A stretch of 46,439 nucleotides of DNA from Enhydrobacter aerosaccus (GCA_903915535.1 CAIWTJ010000026.1:1-46439), one strand, 5' to 3'. Positions 19,854-27,996 are shown, numbered from the stretch's first letter. The notes: a model not told the origin generated them from the sequence alone. Made by a program: numbers and translations.

Positions 19854-20377
19854 GCGCGCCCGCGCTTTCCGTGGGCACGCTTTCGGTCGCGGCCGGCGAG
19901 ATGGCGGTGCTGCCGGGCGAGGACAGCGCGGAGAAGACCGCGCTGCTGGAAACGATCATGGGCTTTCGCCCGGGTGCGGTGAGGCTGTTCGGAAGGGATG
20001 CCTCCGCTCTTGCCGTCGAGCAGAGGGTGCGGCTGGGCCTCGGCTATGTCCCGGCGGGACGGCGCGTCTTCGCGAGTCTGACGGTGCGCGAGAATATCGA
20101 GGCCGCGTCGTCGTTGCCGGCTCGCGAGAGGCGGCAGCGCGTGGCCGAGATGCTGGCGCTGTTTCCCATGCTGGCGGAGCGGCCCGACGCGCGGGCGTGG
20201 CTGCTGTCGGGCGGCCAGCAGCAGATGCTGGCACTCGCCCGCGCCATGGTCGACCGGCCGCGCCTGCTGCTGCTCGATCAGCCGACGCTGGGTCTTGCGA
20301 CGGCTATCGCGAACGATGTGCGGCAGCGTCTCGAAGTTCTGGCGCAGAACGGCGTGGCGATCGTGATCGCCCCCTAA
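19850..20377 (+). CDS. LivF-like ATP-binding protein, degenerate and C-terminally short
   Basis: 175 aa; LivF is normally about 235. GTG start overlapping the upstream stop by 4 nt. It retains YVPAGRRVFASLTVREN, a good signature LLSGGQQQMLALARA (118-132) and a Walker B strand. However, the Walker A position reads GEDSAEKT (residues 23-30) instead of GxxGxGKT. The catalytic Glu after Walker B is Gln (LLLLDQP), and the protein stops at AIVIAP, before the H-loop. These three defects mean ATP hydrolysis is unlikely. It is either a decaying gene or a catalytically dead partner for the M-G fusion. Confidence 0.7.
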   Translation: MSAPALSVGTLSVAAGEMAVLPGEDSAEKTALLETIMGFRPGAVRLFGRDASALAVEQRVRLGLGYVPAGRRVFASLTVRENIEAASSLPARERRQRVAEMLALFPMLAERPDARAWLLSGGQQQMLALARAMVDRPRLLLLDQPTLGLATAIANDVRQRLEVLAQNGVAIVIAP

Positions 20378-20378
20378 T

Positions 20379-20396
20379 GTCCCACGTTTTTGGGAC
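20379..20396. terminator. Hairpin after the liv genes
   Basis: GTCCCA (20379-20384) and TGGGAC (20391-20396) form a 6-bp stem with loop CGTTTT, directly after the livF-like stop. There is no following T-tract, so it may be a weak terminator or simply the start of non-coding DNA before the convergent gene. Confidence 0.3.
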
Positions 20397-20455
20397 GCCT
20401 AAATCATTGTTCTGGAAGCGTTTTCCGACGTTTGTCCCGGAATTCGCCACCCCCT

Positions 20456-20491
20456 GATATCATTGATATCAATGATATCGTTGATATCAGA
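20456..20491. repeat. Four tandem 9-bp GATATC-core repeats
   Basis: Four head-to-tail 9-bp units begin at 20456, 20465, 20474 and 20483. Each has the self-complementary core GATATC followed by a three-base tail. Because each core is palindromic, the whole block is also nearly self-complementary. It lies in an AT-rich 120-bp spacer between the convergent livF-like and DpgC-like genes. Confidence 0.85.
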
Positions 20492-20499
20492 GGCGGGCC

Positions 20500-21840
20500 T
20501 CACGCCGTCTTGTTCTGGGCGTTCCAGTAGTGCTCGAGATTGGCGATCAGCGCCGGGCTGAAGTGGCAGTACGCCTGTTCGCGGGCATAGAGCGCGGCGT
20601 AGCGCCGGAACGTGTCGAGTGGCTCGACGGAAAAGCGGAGCGCGCGGCGGTTGCCGATGGCGCCGACCGCGCCCGAGCCGGTGATGCGCTCGGCCACGCG
20701 GTCGATGGTGGTCTCGATGTCCTCGGGCGGCACGACCTCGTCGCAGATCAGCCGGCCTTCTTCCGAATCGCACTCGAAGCGCCGCTCGTACATGATCGCC
20801 TGGCGTGCGAGACGATCGCCGACGAAGCGCGCCAGCCTGAGGTTGGCCATCGCGGGGATGATGCCCTCCTTGCGGGCGGGCAAGGTCATATAGGCGTCCT
20901 TCGCCGCAATGTTGAAATCGGTCGCCAGCAGGATCTGGCAGCCGCCGCCGATCGCGAAGGTCTCCACGGCCGAGATCCAGATCTTCTCGATCGAATCGCC
21001 CGACACTTCGTCCGGCGACACTTTCGGATAGGCGAGGCCGCGCGTCATCTTGTTCACGAATCCCAGGTCGCGGATCAGGAACCACAGGAACGGGATGCGG
21101 CCGTAATAGAGGTGCGTGAGGTTGATGCCGGCGTTGAACACGCGCCGGCCGGCGTACTTGCCCTCGGGCACGACGTCGCCACGCAGGACGGCGACCTTGC
21201 TTTGCGGATCGAGGATGCAGACGTCGGCGCCGATCTCGGTCGCGATCTGGGTCGACGTGTCCTCAGAATTCAGGAACCGCGGGTTGGCGAGCAGCAGGAC
21301 GGCGGCCTTGCCGCGCCGCTCGACTTTGGCGCCGCCGAGATCGAGCTGGCCGTCGCGCAGGAACTTCGCCAGCGCTTCCGCCGACTCCTCGCGCGGCAGC
21401 AGCATCGCGTGGCAGAGATGCATGCCGGCCTCGGGATCGGCCAGCAGCTGGTTGCACAGGATGCCCTGATCGATCTCATGGCCTTCCTTCTCCGACTGGC
21501 GGAGCTGGGCTTCGGCGGCGACCTCGGCGCGGCTGGGCGCGAGGCCCGGCACCAGCTCGGCCGCGTCGTAGACGAGCTTCTCGATGCGCACGAACTTGCG
21601 GCGGTTGTCGGTCAGCCGGTCGTAGAGCGTGCGCGCATGGCGGCGCAGGAACATGAAGCGCGCGTCGCGGCTCGCCTGCTTGATGATGTCGGCGATGTCG
21701 GCCGCGGCGGGATCGCGCTGCGCCTTGGGCGGCAGCCGCTTCAACCGCGCATCGGCCTGCTGCCAGTAGGCCGAGAAGGCCGCCGCATCGGACGCGAAAT
21801 CGCCGCCGGCCGCGACCGGCATCGCAACGACGGAATCCAT
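20500..21840 (-). CDS. DpgC-like crotonase-superfamily protein (putative cofactor-independent dioxygenase)
   Basis: 446 aa, much longer than a standard enoyl-CoA hydratase. It has the DpgC plan: a helical N-terminal domain of about 170 residues, then a crotonase core with LLLANPRFLNSED, AGRRVFNAGINLTHLYYGRIPF, the oxyanion segment ETFAIGGGCQILLATD, and LPARKEGIIPAMANLRLAR, ending in FRRYAALYAREQ. DpgC converts 3,5-dihydroxyphenylacetyl-CoA with O2, without metal or flavin, in glycopeptide-antibiotic biosynthesis. No dpgA, B or D relatives are nearby, so the substrate is open. It is the last chromosomal gene before the island boundary. Confidence 0.7.
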   Translation of the reverse strand: MDSVVAMPVAAGGDFASDAAAFSAYWQQADARLKRLPPKAQRDPAAADIADIIKQASRDARFMFLRRHARTLYDRLTDNRRKFVRIEKLVYDAAELVPGLAPSRAEVAAEAQLRQSEKEGHEIDQGILCNQLLADPEAGMHLCHAMLLPREESAEALAKFLRDGQLDLGGAKVERRGKAAVLLLANPRFLNSEDTSTQIATEIGADVCILDPQSKVAVLRGDVVPEGKYAGRRVFNAGINLTHLYYGRIPFLWFLIRDLGFVNKMTRGLAYPKVSPDEVSGDSIEKIWISAVETFAIGGGCQILLATDFNIAAKDAYMTLPARKEGIIPAMANLRLARFVGDRLARQAIMYERRFECDSEEGRLICDEVVPPEDIETTIDRVAERITGSGAVGAIGNRRALRFSVEPLDTFRRYAALYAREQAYCHFSPALIANLEHYWNAQNKTA

Positions 21841-21869
21841 GATGACGACGCTTCCTGCCTTAAGATTGT

Positions 21870-21914
<45 letters not shown>

Positions 21915-22350
21915 TTTGGTGCTCCCCGCCCCGGTGAACACCCCAAACACGCTGATTTTCTTACGACTTGGCCTTCAGCGCATCTGCGTTAGGTGCACCG
22001 TAGGTGCGCTGTCAGCCGAAGAAGCCTACGGAACATATCAGAAAATAGCGTCCAGGGAATCAGTCAGGGGTTAGGTGGGGTGAAATTCTTACGCTTCCGG
22101 ATTGGGCCTTTAGAGGCTCCTGGAGCGCTTCCTTTGGGGACAGGGGCAAGCCCCGCCACCTTTTGGCGAGTCGCTGTCTGGCGGTCGTGAAATGCCCGAT
22201 AGGAGCCAACGGAGATTGAACAGTTACCGTTACATCTCGTTGCAGTCAGTTTACCGCAGCCGCGCCGTAACCTAAATAGCTGATCTCATAGGTTATCTCG
22301 ATGCCGGCGAGAATTAGCTCGTAGTAGTCAAGCCCTGACAAAGCCTCTCT
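21915..22350. other. Non-coding stretch inside the island boundary
   Basis: No convincing gene. Short open frames exist on both strands, but none has a recognisable domain or consistent codon use. G+C is clearly lower than in the chromosome to the left, marking acquired DNA. Confidence 0.5.
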
Positions 22351-22368
22351 GCTAAGTGTTCACTTAGC
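22351..22368. repeat. Perfect palindrome next to the tRNA-Arg fragment
   Basis: GCTAAGTG (22351-22358), TT, then CACTTAGC (22361-22368): an 8-bp perfect inverted repeat with a 2-bp centre, 35 bp before the tRNA-Arg fragment. It could be a recombinase or excisionase arm site, or a terminator; nothing decides between them. Confidence 0.6.
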
Positions 22369-22403
22369 GGCGTCTTTCGATGTTCTCGGATATCAAGCCA
22401 AAT

Positions 22404-22455
22404 CCGCTGACTACGAATCAGAAGGCTAGGAGTTCGAATCTCTTCGGGCGCGCCA
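22404..22455 (+). other. 3' fragment of tRNA-Arg(ACG), possible second attachment site
   Basis: Contains anticodon stem-loop CTGA-CTACGAA-TCAG (anticodon ACG), a T-arm AGGAGTTCGAATCTCTT that pairs with one G-U, and an acceptor 3' strand ending GGGCGCG then CCA. This is close to tRNA-Arg(ACG) of Rhizobiales-type bacteria. Upstream sequence gives no D-arm or 5' acceptor strand, so it is a remnant rather than a functional tRNA. It lies on the opposite strand from the tRNA-Gly fragment, about 500 bp away, suggesting a separate integration event or a nested element. Confidence 0.65.
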
Positions 22456-22520
22456 TTTCTCTCAGTCTTAGTCTCTCCCTAGTCTCGGAAATCCCGATGA
22501 TGCGGGCTTAGTTGTTACCA

Positions 22521-22766
22521 CTACGAGAATGTCGGACCGCCGCTTGTTGGCCGGGGTCGCTCTCGAAAGAAAAACAAATCCTGTCCTTCGAGGAAGAGCT
22601 GCACGCGCTCGTCACTATGTACGACGAACGCTTCAAACTCCTTCGCCTCGCACTTCGAGTACTTCAATTTGAGGTGCCGAAGTTCCTTCATGTCACCCCG
22701 ACCAGCTCCAACTTTTTCGGGCGGGATCGCGGCTCTATGTCCGCATTTCTTGCAGACCACTAACAT
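22521..22766 (-). CDS. Small zinc-ribbon-like protein (possibly decayed)
   Basis: 81 aa from the ATG at 22766; an upstream ATG at 22817 would add 17 residues. It contains VVCKKCGHRAAIPPEKVG, MKELRHLKLKYSKCEAKEFEAF and VHSDERVQLFLEG, recalling small two-CxxC zinc-ribbon proteins seen in rhizobial genomes. The second pair should be CxxC, but here it is Tyr-Ser-Lys-Cys, so one metal ligand is lost. The C-terminal run rich in Phe, Arg and Pro does not look native. Function unknown; probably a degrading gene. Confidence 0.4.
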   Translation of the reverse strand: MLVVCKKCGHRAAIPPEKVGAGRGDMKELRHLKLKYSKCEAKEFEAFVVHSDERVQLFLEGQDLFFFRERPRPTSGGPTFS

Positions 22767-22817
22767 CGGACGCCCCGAACCCGAGAGGTAATGGAGGTTG
22801 TCGACCTGCACAGCCAT

Positions 22818-23119
22818 GAGAACAAAACTAGAACAACTCTGTTGTTCGCTCAATGCGCTTGCATTTGTATGGGCAGGAACTTGGTTGGAACGATTCAGCG
22901 ACAACAAACGTTGACTCAGTATGTAGAGGCCTCGTCGGCAAAAAAAACAGGCAGGCAACGTCGCGTTACTTTTTTTGTCCCCGAGGGCTCTTGGGCGAAG
23001 TTTGTAGGGGATCACGCCAACACGGGACCTAGGTGGCCCCAGGCGGATGGAGGGCGTCGTGGCAGAGAAACTAAAATTGGGGAGCCAAGAAGCGGACGGC
23101 GTCACTGCTATCTATTGCC
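22818..23119. other. Spacer without recognisable gene
   Basis: No supported gene. Open frames here run across stretches such as a poly-A tract near 22942 and lack coding character. It separates two decayed minus-strand genes. Confidence 0.4.
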
Positions 23120-23332
23120 TTACCGCAGTTCGGATGATGAGGCTGTTTGCGTTTGTTCTGTTGTCGTGGCTGGCCCTAGAGCACCAAACCACGCTTCTTG
23201 ATCTAACGATACGCGGTGTCGGTACAGTGCGTGATTCTTTTCGTACCTCACCTCCAGTACCCCTTCGTTCTGCAACTCGCGGAGACGGCGGCTAACATTT
23301 GACGGAGTGTATTTCGTTACCGTCATTACCAT
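23120..23332 (-). pseudogene. Winged-helix DNA-binding protein missing its start
   Basis: From the first ATG (23332) the frame gives 70 aa with YTPSNVSRRLRELQNEGVLE, then VRYEKNHALYRHR: helix, recognition helix and wing of a small regulator common on prophages and islands. The same frame continues upstream to an in-frame stop near 23444 and encodes further conserved sequence (LHDRLARYFKTHPGWHASGDIQ), the usual N-terminus, but no ATG, GTG or TTG is there. The natural start has apparently been lost. The upstream part overlaps the beginning of the divergent membrane-protein gene. Confidence 0.5.
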
Positions 23333-23419
23333 GCGCTGGATGTCGCCGCTGGCATGCCAACCTGGATGGGTCTTGAAGTATCGAGCGAGACGATCGTGTA
23401 GTGATAAGTGGGGGAGACG

Positions 23420-23956
23420 ATGCTCAAGGGAATGTGGCGGCGCTATCTATTGCAGATCGGTTTGCCGTTTAGCTCTGACAGTTTCAAAGATCTTCAGCCA
23501 TCAACGCTATCTCGGTGGCGAAGACGGCACTTCATCGGAATGGCCCTGACAACCATAGCGGCAATGATAGGCTTTGGGGTGTTAGGTAATCATCAACCAG
23601 CTTCTTCAATCATGGAAAAACCGTATGACGCTCTATGCGAGGCATTGATATTTGCGGCGTATTCTTATGCTGCAAACTTTGCTGGTTACTTCTTCTACGG
23701 CTTGCGATGCCGTGACCCATGGTCGTACGGAATACTGGAAGTGTTAGTCGGCATTATCATAGCGATGTATAGCGTCGCCCTTCTTACAGGAGGAGGGAAC
23801 TCCTATGCTGGCGTCGTGTTCGCTGCCCTGGGTGCGATCTACATTATCGTGCGAGGCCTCGACAACATGTACCGCTCGATCAAGGAAGGCACGGAGGACA
23901 AGCGAGCCTGGAACCGAAATTTCTTCCTAAAGGACACCGACACGAAGCTTGGATGA
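23420..23956 (+). CDS. Small four-helix membrane protein of unknown function
   Basis: 178 aa from the ATG at 23420, with GGGGGAG 3 nt upstream; a GTG at 23408 is an alternative. Four hydrophobic segments are visible (MALTTIAAMIGFGVLG, ALIFAAYSYAANFAGYFFYG, LEVLVGIIIAMYSVALL, YAGVVFAALGAIYIIV), flanked by a basic N-terminus (WRRRHF) and a charged tail. I do not recognise the family. It is probably an inner-membrane protein. G+C about 50 percent and neutral codon use differ from the chromosome on the left. Confidence 0.6.
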   Translation: MLKGMWRRYLLQIGLPFSSDSFKDLQPSTLSRWRRRHFIGMALTTIAAMIGFGVLGNHQPASSIMEKPYDALCEALIFAAYSYAANFAGYFFYGLRCRDPWSYGILEVLVGIIIAMYSVALLTGGGNSYAGVVFAALGAIYIIVRGLDNMYRSIKEGTEDKRAWNRNFFLKDTDTKLG

Positions 23957-24150
23957 TACGGGAAAGCTGGGAAAACGAGTTGCCGACTCTCGCCCAGCCT
24001 AAAGGTATGCGCCGGGGAAGAGACACCATCCGATATCGTTTCCTTCGCGGGAGAGACTGACTGGATGGACCTCTGCCAGAAACCGACCTGACTTGCCTGT
24101 ATCCCAGAGCAAAAGTCAGGCTGTACCCAAAGTTGTGTTAAATAGGGCTT

Positions 24151-25134
24151 ATGAGACCGTTTCCATTCGCCACAACTATTGCCGCGCTGGTTGGAATTGC
24201 AGCGGGCATAGCGATCGCCCTTTATCCAAATGCCACGCGCGAACTGCATTGGGCGCTCTATGGAACTGTCGGTTTGGCAGTTGTCATTTTCATCGTGTCG
24301 ACGGTCATTCACTTCCGAACGAATCCGGAAAGCGTTGCCCCTGCCGAGAGGACGCCTACGTCCGTGAGGAGCCAGACTGTGAGCGTAGATAGTAGTGCCT
24401 CGATCTTGGGCGACCACAATGCGGGAGCTACGGTGATTGGGCAGGTCCACATTCATCATCGGCCCTCCCTCGATCACCTGCCACCGATCGCGAGTCCATA
24501 CGCAGCGCTTAAGCCCGATCTGTCCAAAGCGCCGTTCGACATGAACATGCGCGAGGCAATGCGTTGGAAGCTCGACAAGCTAGGTCGGCAAGCCACACCG
24601 GACGAGATGTGGGACGTGTTCAAAGAGTTTCGCGAAGTCGCCGTTCAAGAGCGATTGCAGGTGTGGGGGCGTCCCTCTGCCATTGCACCCGTTTTCGGGG
24701 TGTTTCGACCACACGAACGCATTCCAGCGAAATTCTGGACCGCACATGAATTCGATCCCACGGCATATATCACTGGCGACGATAAAGACGCGATCGTTGC
24801 TGCTACGTCTTGGGACGGCGTAACGCGTGTCCCAAAGCTGGAGACCTTCAAGTATCACGATATGCGCGTGTCGAAAGAGAACCTGGAAGGGATTTGGGGG
24901 CGGCTTCCAACAGATGATCCGAAGCCCGAAATAGAAATCACACTAGATAGCCAGGCAATCCACGAATACGGCACGAAGGATGCGAGCGGTAATACTCTGC
25001 CTGCGGCCATGGCCTATTTCGTGAACCTGAACAATTCAACTGGAAGGCTGATTCGGAGGTGCCAACTGATGTTTGGCCTGCGTATGGTCAAAGTATTGGC
25101 CCGACCAACGCACCATCACGCCGCCTCACGATGA
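24151..25134 (+). CDS. Two-helix membrane-anchored protein with soluble C-terminal domain, unknown
   Basis: 327 aa. Two membrane helices at about 7-25 and 36-55 form a hairpin; a Ser/Ala-rich linker follows, then about 220 residues of soluble sequence (MREAMRWKLDKLG, VQERLQVWGRP, AYITGDDKDAIVAATS). The last 25 residues after VNLNNSTGRLIRRCQ become basic and His-rich (PTHHHAASR), which may be a frameshifted tail. Family not recognised; similar two-helix plus cytoplasmic-domain proteins occur as island cargo in rhizobia. No partner gene is coupled to it. Confidence 0.6.
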   Translation: MRPFPFATTIAALVGIAAGIAIALYPNATRELHWALYGTVGLAVVIFIVSTVIHFRTNPESVAPAERTPTSVRSQTVSVDSSASILGDHNAGATVIGQVHIHHRPSLDHLPPIASPYAALKPDLSKAPFDMNMREAMRWKLDKLGRQATPDEMWDVFKEFREVAVQERLQVWGRPSAIAPVFGVFRPHERIPAKFWTAHEFDPTAYITGDDKDAIVAATSWDGVTRVPKLETFKYHDMRVSKENLEGIWGRLPTDDPKPEIEITLDSQAIHEYGTKDASGNTLPAAMAYFVNLNNSTGRLIRRCQLMFGLRMVKVLARPTHHHAASR

Positions 25135-25184
25135 TAGTAAAGGCTTCCGACTCTACTGGCGGCGGCGGTCCCTAGTGAGGGCGT

Positions 25185-26030
25185 CTAGAAACCATTCAAG
25201 AGGGTACCGCTGACCATTGGGAGCCCCTCGTCGGGATCGTCCAGCAGAGACAGGATTCCGATGGCCAACGAAAAGGCGACGCTGAATAGCATGACGCCTG
25301 CTCCAAGCGCCCTGGTATTGCCGGCGTGACAGAACGCGATGGCAATCTGAGTCAACAGTCCGAACAGGAGCAGCGCGAAAAATTTCGAGTGCACGATGCG
25401 CGCCTTGTACAAGTCGGTCAGGTCTTCGCGGGCGGACCGGACCACGTTGAGGGACTGCAGGAAGGCCGCGTTGGCGACGGTATTACCCTTGAACGTCGCC
25501 GGATCAATCGCCAATCGGTAGAGCTTCTTCAGCGCCTCGCTGGGGAGAGGCTCCGCGCTGCCCGAGCGAGGCACCAGCTCCGCTCCATAGGCCGTGTGGC
25601 TGAGATAGCCACTTATGGCGTTGCGCACGTCGTATGCGTCGGAGTCGATACTTGCCGCGATGTACAGCATCACCTTCAGGCTCTTAGTCTCTTGGTGAAG
25701 AAGGACGTCCTTTTTCTCCTGTCGCTGCCACACCTCGGCGGCGAGCAGGCTCGCGAAAAGGGCGAAGAGAATGGCGACCGAGGAAAAATAGGGTCCGACG
25801 ACGCCTCGGATCGTGAAACGGCTTCTGTCAAGGTGTAAAAAAAAGAAGCAAACCGCGACGCCCAGAAGTAAAGGTAGGACGGTCAGGCCGAGCTTGCTGG
25901 AGAGTTCCAATGCAGCAGCTTCTTCCATGGCTGCGCGGATGCCCCAGGCCAACGGGATCAAGACGGCGAGCCAGGCCAGAACCAGTTGCGCCCGGCCCTC
26001 GAGGACAGGCCGCGTGATAGCTGCCATCAC
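25185..26030 (-). CDS. DUF4239 (bestrophin-like) membrane protein
   Basis: 281 aa. Two N-terminal helices (LVLAWLAVLIPLAWGI, VLPLLLGVAVCFFFL), another (VAILFALFASLLAAEVW), a soluble middle (120-210), then two C-terminal helices (FFALLLFGLLTQIAIAFC, AGVMLFSVAFSLAIGILSLLDDP). This arrangement, with a charged middle and an LLDDP motif at the end, matches DUF4239, a family with distant bestrophin-channel similarity. It overlaps the upstream OFA transporter gene by 4 nt, so the two are translated as a unit and may work together. Confidence 0.65.
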   Translation of the reverse strand: MMAAITRPVLEGRAQLVLAWLAVLIPLAWGIRAAMEEAAALELSSKLGLTVLPLLLGVAVCFFFLHLDRSRFTIRGVVGPYFSSVAILFALFASLLAAEVWQRQEKKDVLLHQETKSLKVMLYIAASIDSDAYDVRNAISGYLSHTAYGAELVPRSGSAEPLPSEALKKLYRLAIDPATFKGNTVANAAFLQSLNVVRSAREDLTDLYKARIVHSKFFALLLFGLLTQIAIAFCHAGNTRALGAGVMLFSVAFSLAIGILSLLDDPDEGLPMVSGTLLNGF

Positions 26031-27388
26031 CCGTGCTCCCCTGGCGAGGCGTGATGCCTTGAACTCACCGGGCCTATCAAAAGGTTACAGATTAACGCCA
26101 CGAACATCATCCCTGCAGCCAAGTACAGTACCTGGGCGCTGCCAAGAGAAAAAGCTATCCCGCCCTCCACTTGTGGAGATCTCATGTGATTGATGACGGA
26201 TGAAAGAATGACACCGACCGACCAGGCGGAGAGCACCCTGGCGTGGATGTACGTCATGTGTCGACTGCCGAACAGATCGGAGATGTAGGCCGGGATCATG
26301 GCGAAGCAGCCCCCGTAGATGCTTACCGCCAGTACATGGAGGACCACGAACAGCGTCAAGTTCGTCTGTCCGATCGCTGCGATGGACATGTAGAAGACTA
26401 CGCCGAAGAACAGCAGCGCCGTGTAGGTATTCTGACGGCCGATAAAATCGGACGAGGCCGACCAAATCAGCCGTCCACCCATGTTGAACAGGCTGAGCAG
26501 GCCCACGTATCCAGCGGCGGCGGCGGTTGTGATGGCCTCGGGAAAGGTGTCGATAAGCTTGTCAGACGCATAAGCAAGCAATGTGATCCCGCCAGTGACA
26601 TTTAGGCAGAGCAGTATCCAGAGGAGGTAGAACTGAGGCGTCTTCATCGCCTCACGGCCAGCGACGATGTTCTGTGTGCTGTGTTCGGTACCGACTGGGA
26701 TTGCCACAGCATCATCCCGCGCTGCTGTCTCCGGTTGCCAGCCGGGAGGAGGAACTCGGATTGAGAACGCGCCAATGCTCATCGCGACGAAATAGATGAC
26801 GCCCATCGCTATAAACGTCTCGCCCACTCCCGCCGAGGTCGGACTGCTGAAGAAGTCGATCAGGTTCTGGGAGAGGGGCGCGGCAATCATAGCTCCTCCT
26901 CCAAAGCCCATGATCGAAAGTCCCGACGCCAGGCCCCTCCTGTCGGGAAACCATTGTATGAGGGTCGAGACCGGCCCGATGTACCCCAGTCCGAGCCCGA
27001 TGCCGCCCAATCCGCCGTAACCTAGGTAAAGCATCCACAGCTGATGGGTAAATACGCCGAGGGCGAACACGAGCAGCCCGCCGCCAAAGCAACAGGCCGC
27101 CAGGAACATCACGGCCCTTGGTCCCTGGCGATCGATCCAGCCGGCTCCAATTGTCGTGCTGAGACCGAGGACTGCGATAGCTACGACGAAGAGGGGAGAC
27201 AGTTCCTGAAGCGACCAATCTTCGGCAGCGGCCGCGCGCACGCCGATGATGCGCGTGAGCGGCTCGCTGAACATCGACAGGGCGTAGACTTGCCCGATGC
27301 ACAGATGGACGGCGAGGGCCACCGGCGGAATGAGCCATCGATTGAACTTGGGCGCTGCAATAGCACGCGTGTTGGCTAGGATATTCAT
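26027..27388 (-). CDS. OFA-family MFS transporter (oxalate/formate antiporter-like)
   Basis: 453 aa, twelve helices. OFA features: N-terminal NRWLIPPVALAVHLCIGQVYALSMF, GAGWIDRQGPRAVMFLAA after TM2, YGGLGGIGLGLGYIGPVSTLIQWFPDR with the loop RRGLASG, and GRLIWSASSDFIGRQNTY in the second half. OxlT-type carriers exchange oxalate for formate; the substrate here is not certain. It is the upstream gene of the pair with the DUF4239 protein. Good codon use and no lesions suggest it is functional cargo. Confidence 0.82.
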   Translation of the reverse strand: MNILANTRAIAAPKFNRWLIPPVALAVHLCIGQVYALSMFSEPLTRIIGVRAAAAEDWSLQELSPLFVVAIAVLGLSTTIGAGWIDRQGPRAVMFLAACCFGGGLLVFALGVFTHQLWMLYLGYGGLGGIGLGLGYIGPVSTLIQWFPDRRGLASGLSIMGFGGGAMIAAPLSQNLIDFFSSPTSAGVGETFIAMGVIYFVAMSIGAFSIRVPPPGWQPETAARDDAVAIPVGTEHSTQNIVAGREAMKTPQFYLLWILLCLNVTGGITLLAYASDKLIDTFPEAITTAAAAGYVGLLSLFNMGGRLIWSASSDFIGRQNTYTALLFFGVVFYMSIAAIGQTNLTLFVVLHVLAVSIYGGCFAMIPAYISDLFGSRHMTYIHARVLSAWSVGVILSSVINHMRSPQVEGGIAFSLGSAQVLYLAAGMMFVALICNLLIGPVSSRHHASPGEHG

Positions 27389-27499
27389 CTGAGTCTCTTG
27401 TAAACCGACATTTCCTAGTAGGCTAGGGATCAGGTGTGGCCGATCGCCTCGCAGCGGGCAAGATGAAGTGACGGCGATAAGTCGCCTCCCAGCGTCCCT

Positions 27500-27850
27500 T
27501 CAGTGCTTGTTGTCGCCGCACGTGTTACTCGCTTTGGCGAGTGCATAATCGACGCCCTCGGAGAAACCTGCTTTCCGGTACCCCGCGCGTATGGCGGCAA
27601 CCCTGTCGATAGCCTGTTTTTGCGTCACCGGATGGAGCACTGCTACAAGCGGCAGGGCCTTTTGAGCGCGCCCGGGCCCTGGCACGATGAAGGCTGCCAG
27701 TCCTGAGAATTCGAAAACTCCCGCCGCCACACTAGACCGCAAAGTCTTTCCGCTTCTCGCAGCGATCGTCGCTACCGACACCGTGAGCTGACACGCCACA
27801 ATCATGAGCGTTTTCTCTTCGGTTGACGCGATTCGAATAAGACCATGCAA
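27500..27850 (-). pseudogene. Fragment of an ABC transporter substrate-binding protein
   Basis: 116 aa open frame. Its second half (LPLVAVLHPVTQKQAIDRVA, then IRAGYRKAGFSEGVDYALA) resembles the first 40 residues of mature ABC-type solute-binding proteins of the DUF534-like group, and the region before it (GLAAFIVPGPGRAQK) resembles the end of their signal peptide. The frame then stops after NTCGDNKH, where about 280 more residues are expected. Likely a remnant; resemblance is from memory only. Confidence 0.35.
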
Positions 27851-27858
27851 TAGCGTTC

Positions 27859-27996
27859 ATGCCGATCTTCATGACCATTTTGTTTTTAGCGCCGATGGCT
27901 CTAGCAGAATGGATCGGCTGGCGGATTGCGATGGCATTCTGGGCTGTGCTGTTCATCGGCAGTGCCATCATCAAGCTCTTCAGCATGGTGCTCTAG
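27859..27996 (+). CDS. Possible 45-residue membrane miniprotein
   Basis: ATG to TAG with 45 codons, almost entirely hydrophobic: MTILFLAPMALAEWIGW, then IAMAFWAVLFIGSAIIKLF. Two short membrane helices with a Trp-rich turn. The ribosome-binding site is weak, and the gene ends about 10 bp before the presumed IS66 end, so it could instead be a truncated gene or chance. No family recognised. Confidence 0.3.
   Translation: MPIFMTILFLAPMALAEWIGWRIAMAFWAVLFIGSAIIKLFSMVL

Noticed and set aside
20399..21085. Minus-strand frame beginning inside the DpgC-like gene and running through the GATATC repeats
   Set aside because: Its repeated Asp-Ile-Asn translation is just the DNA repeat, and the rest is the shifted frame of the DpgC-like gene.
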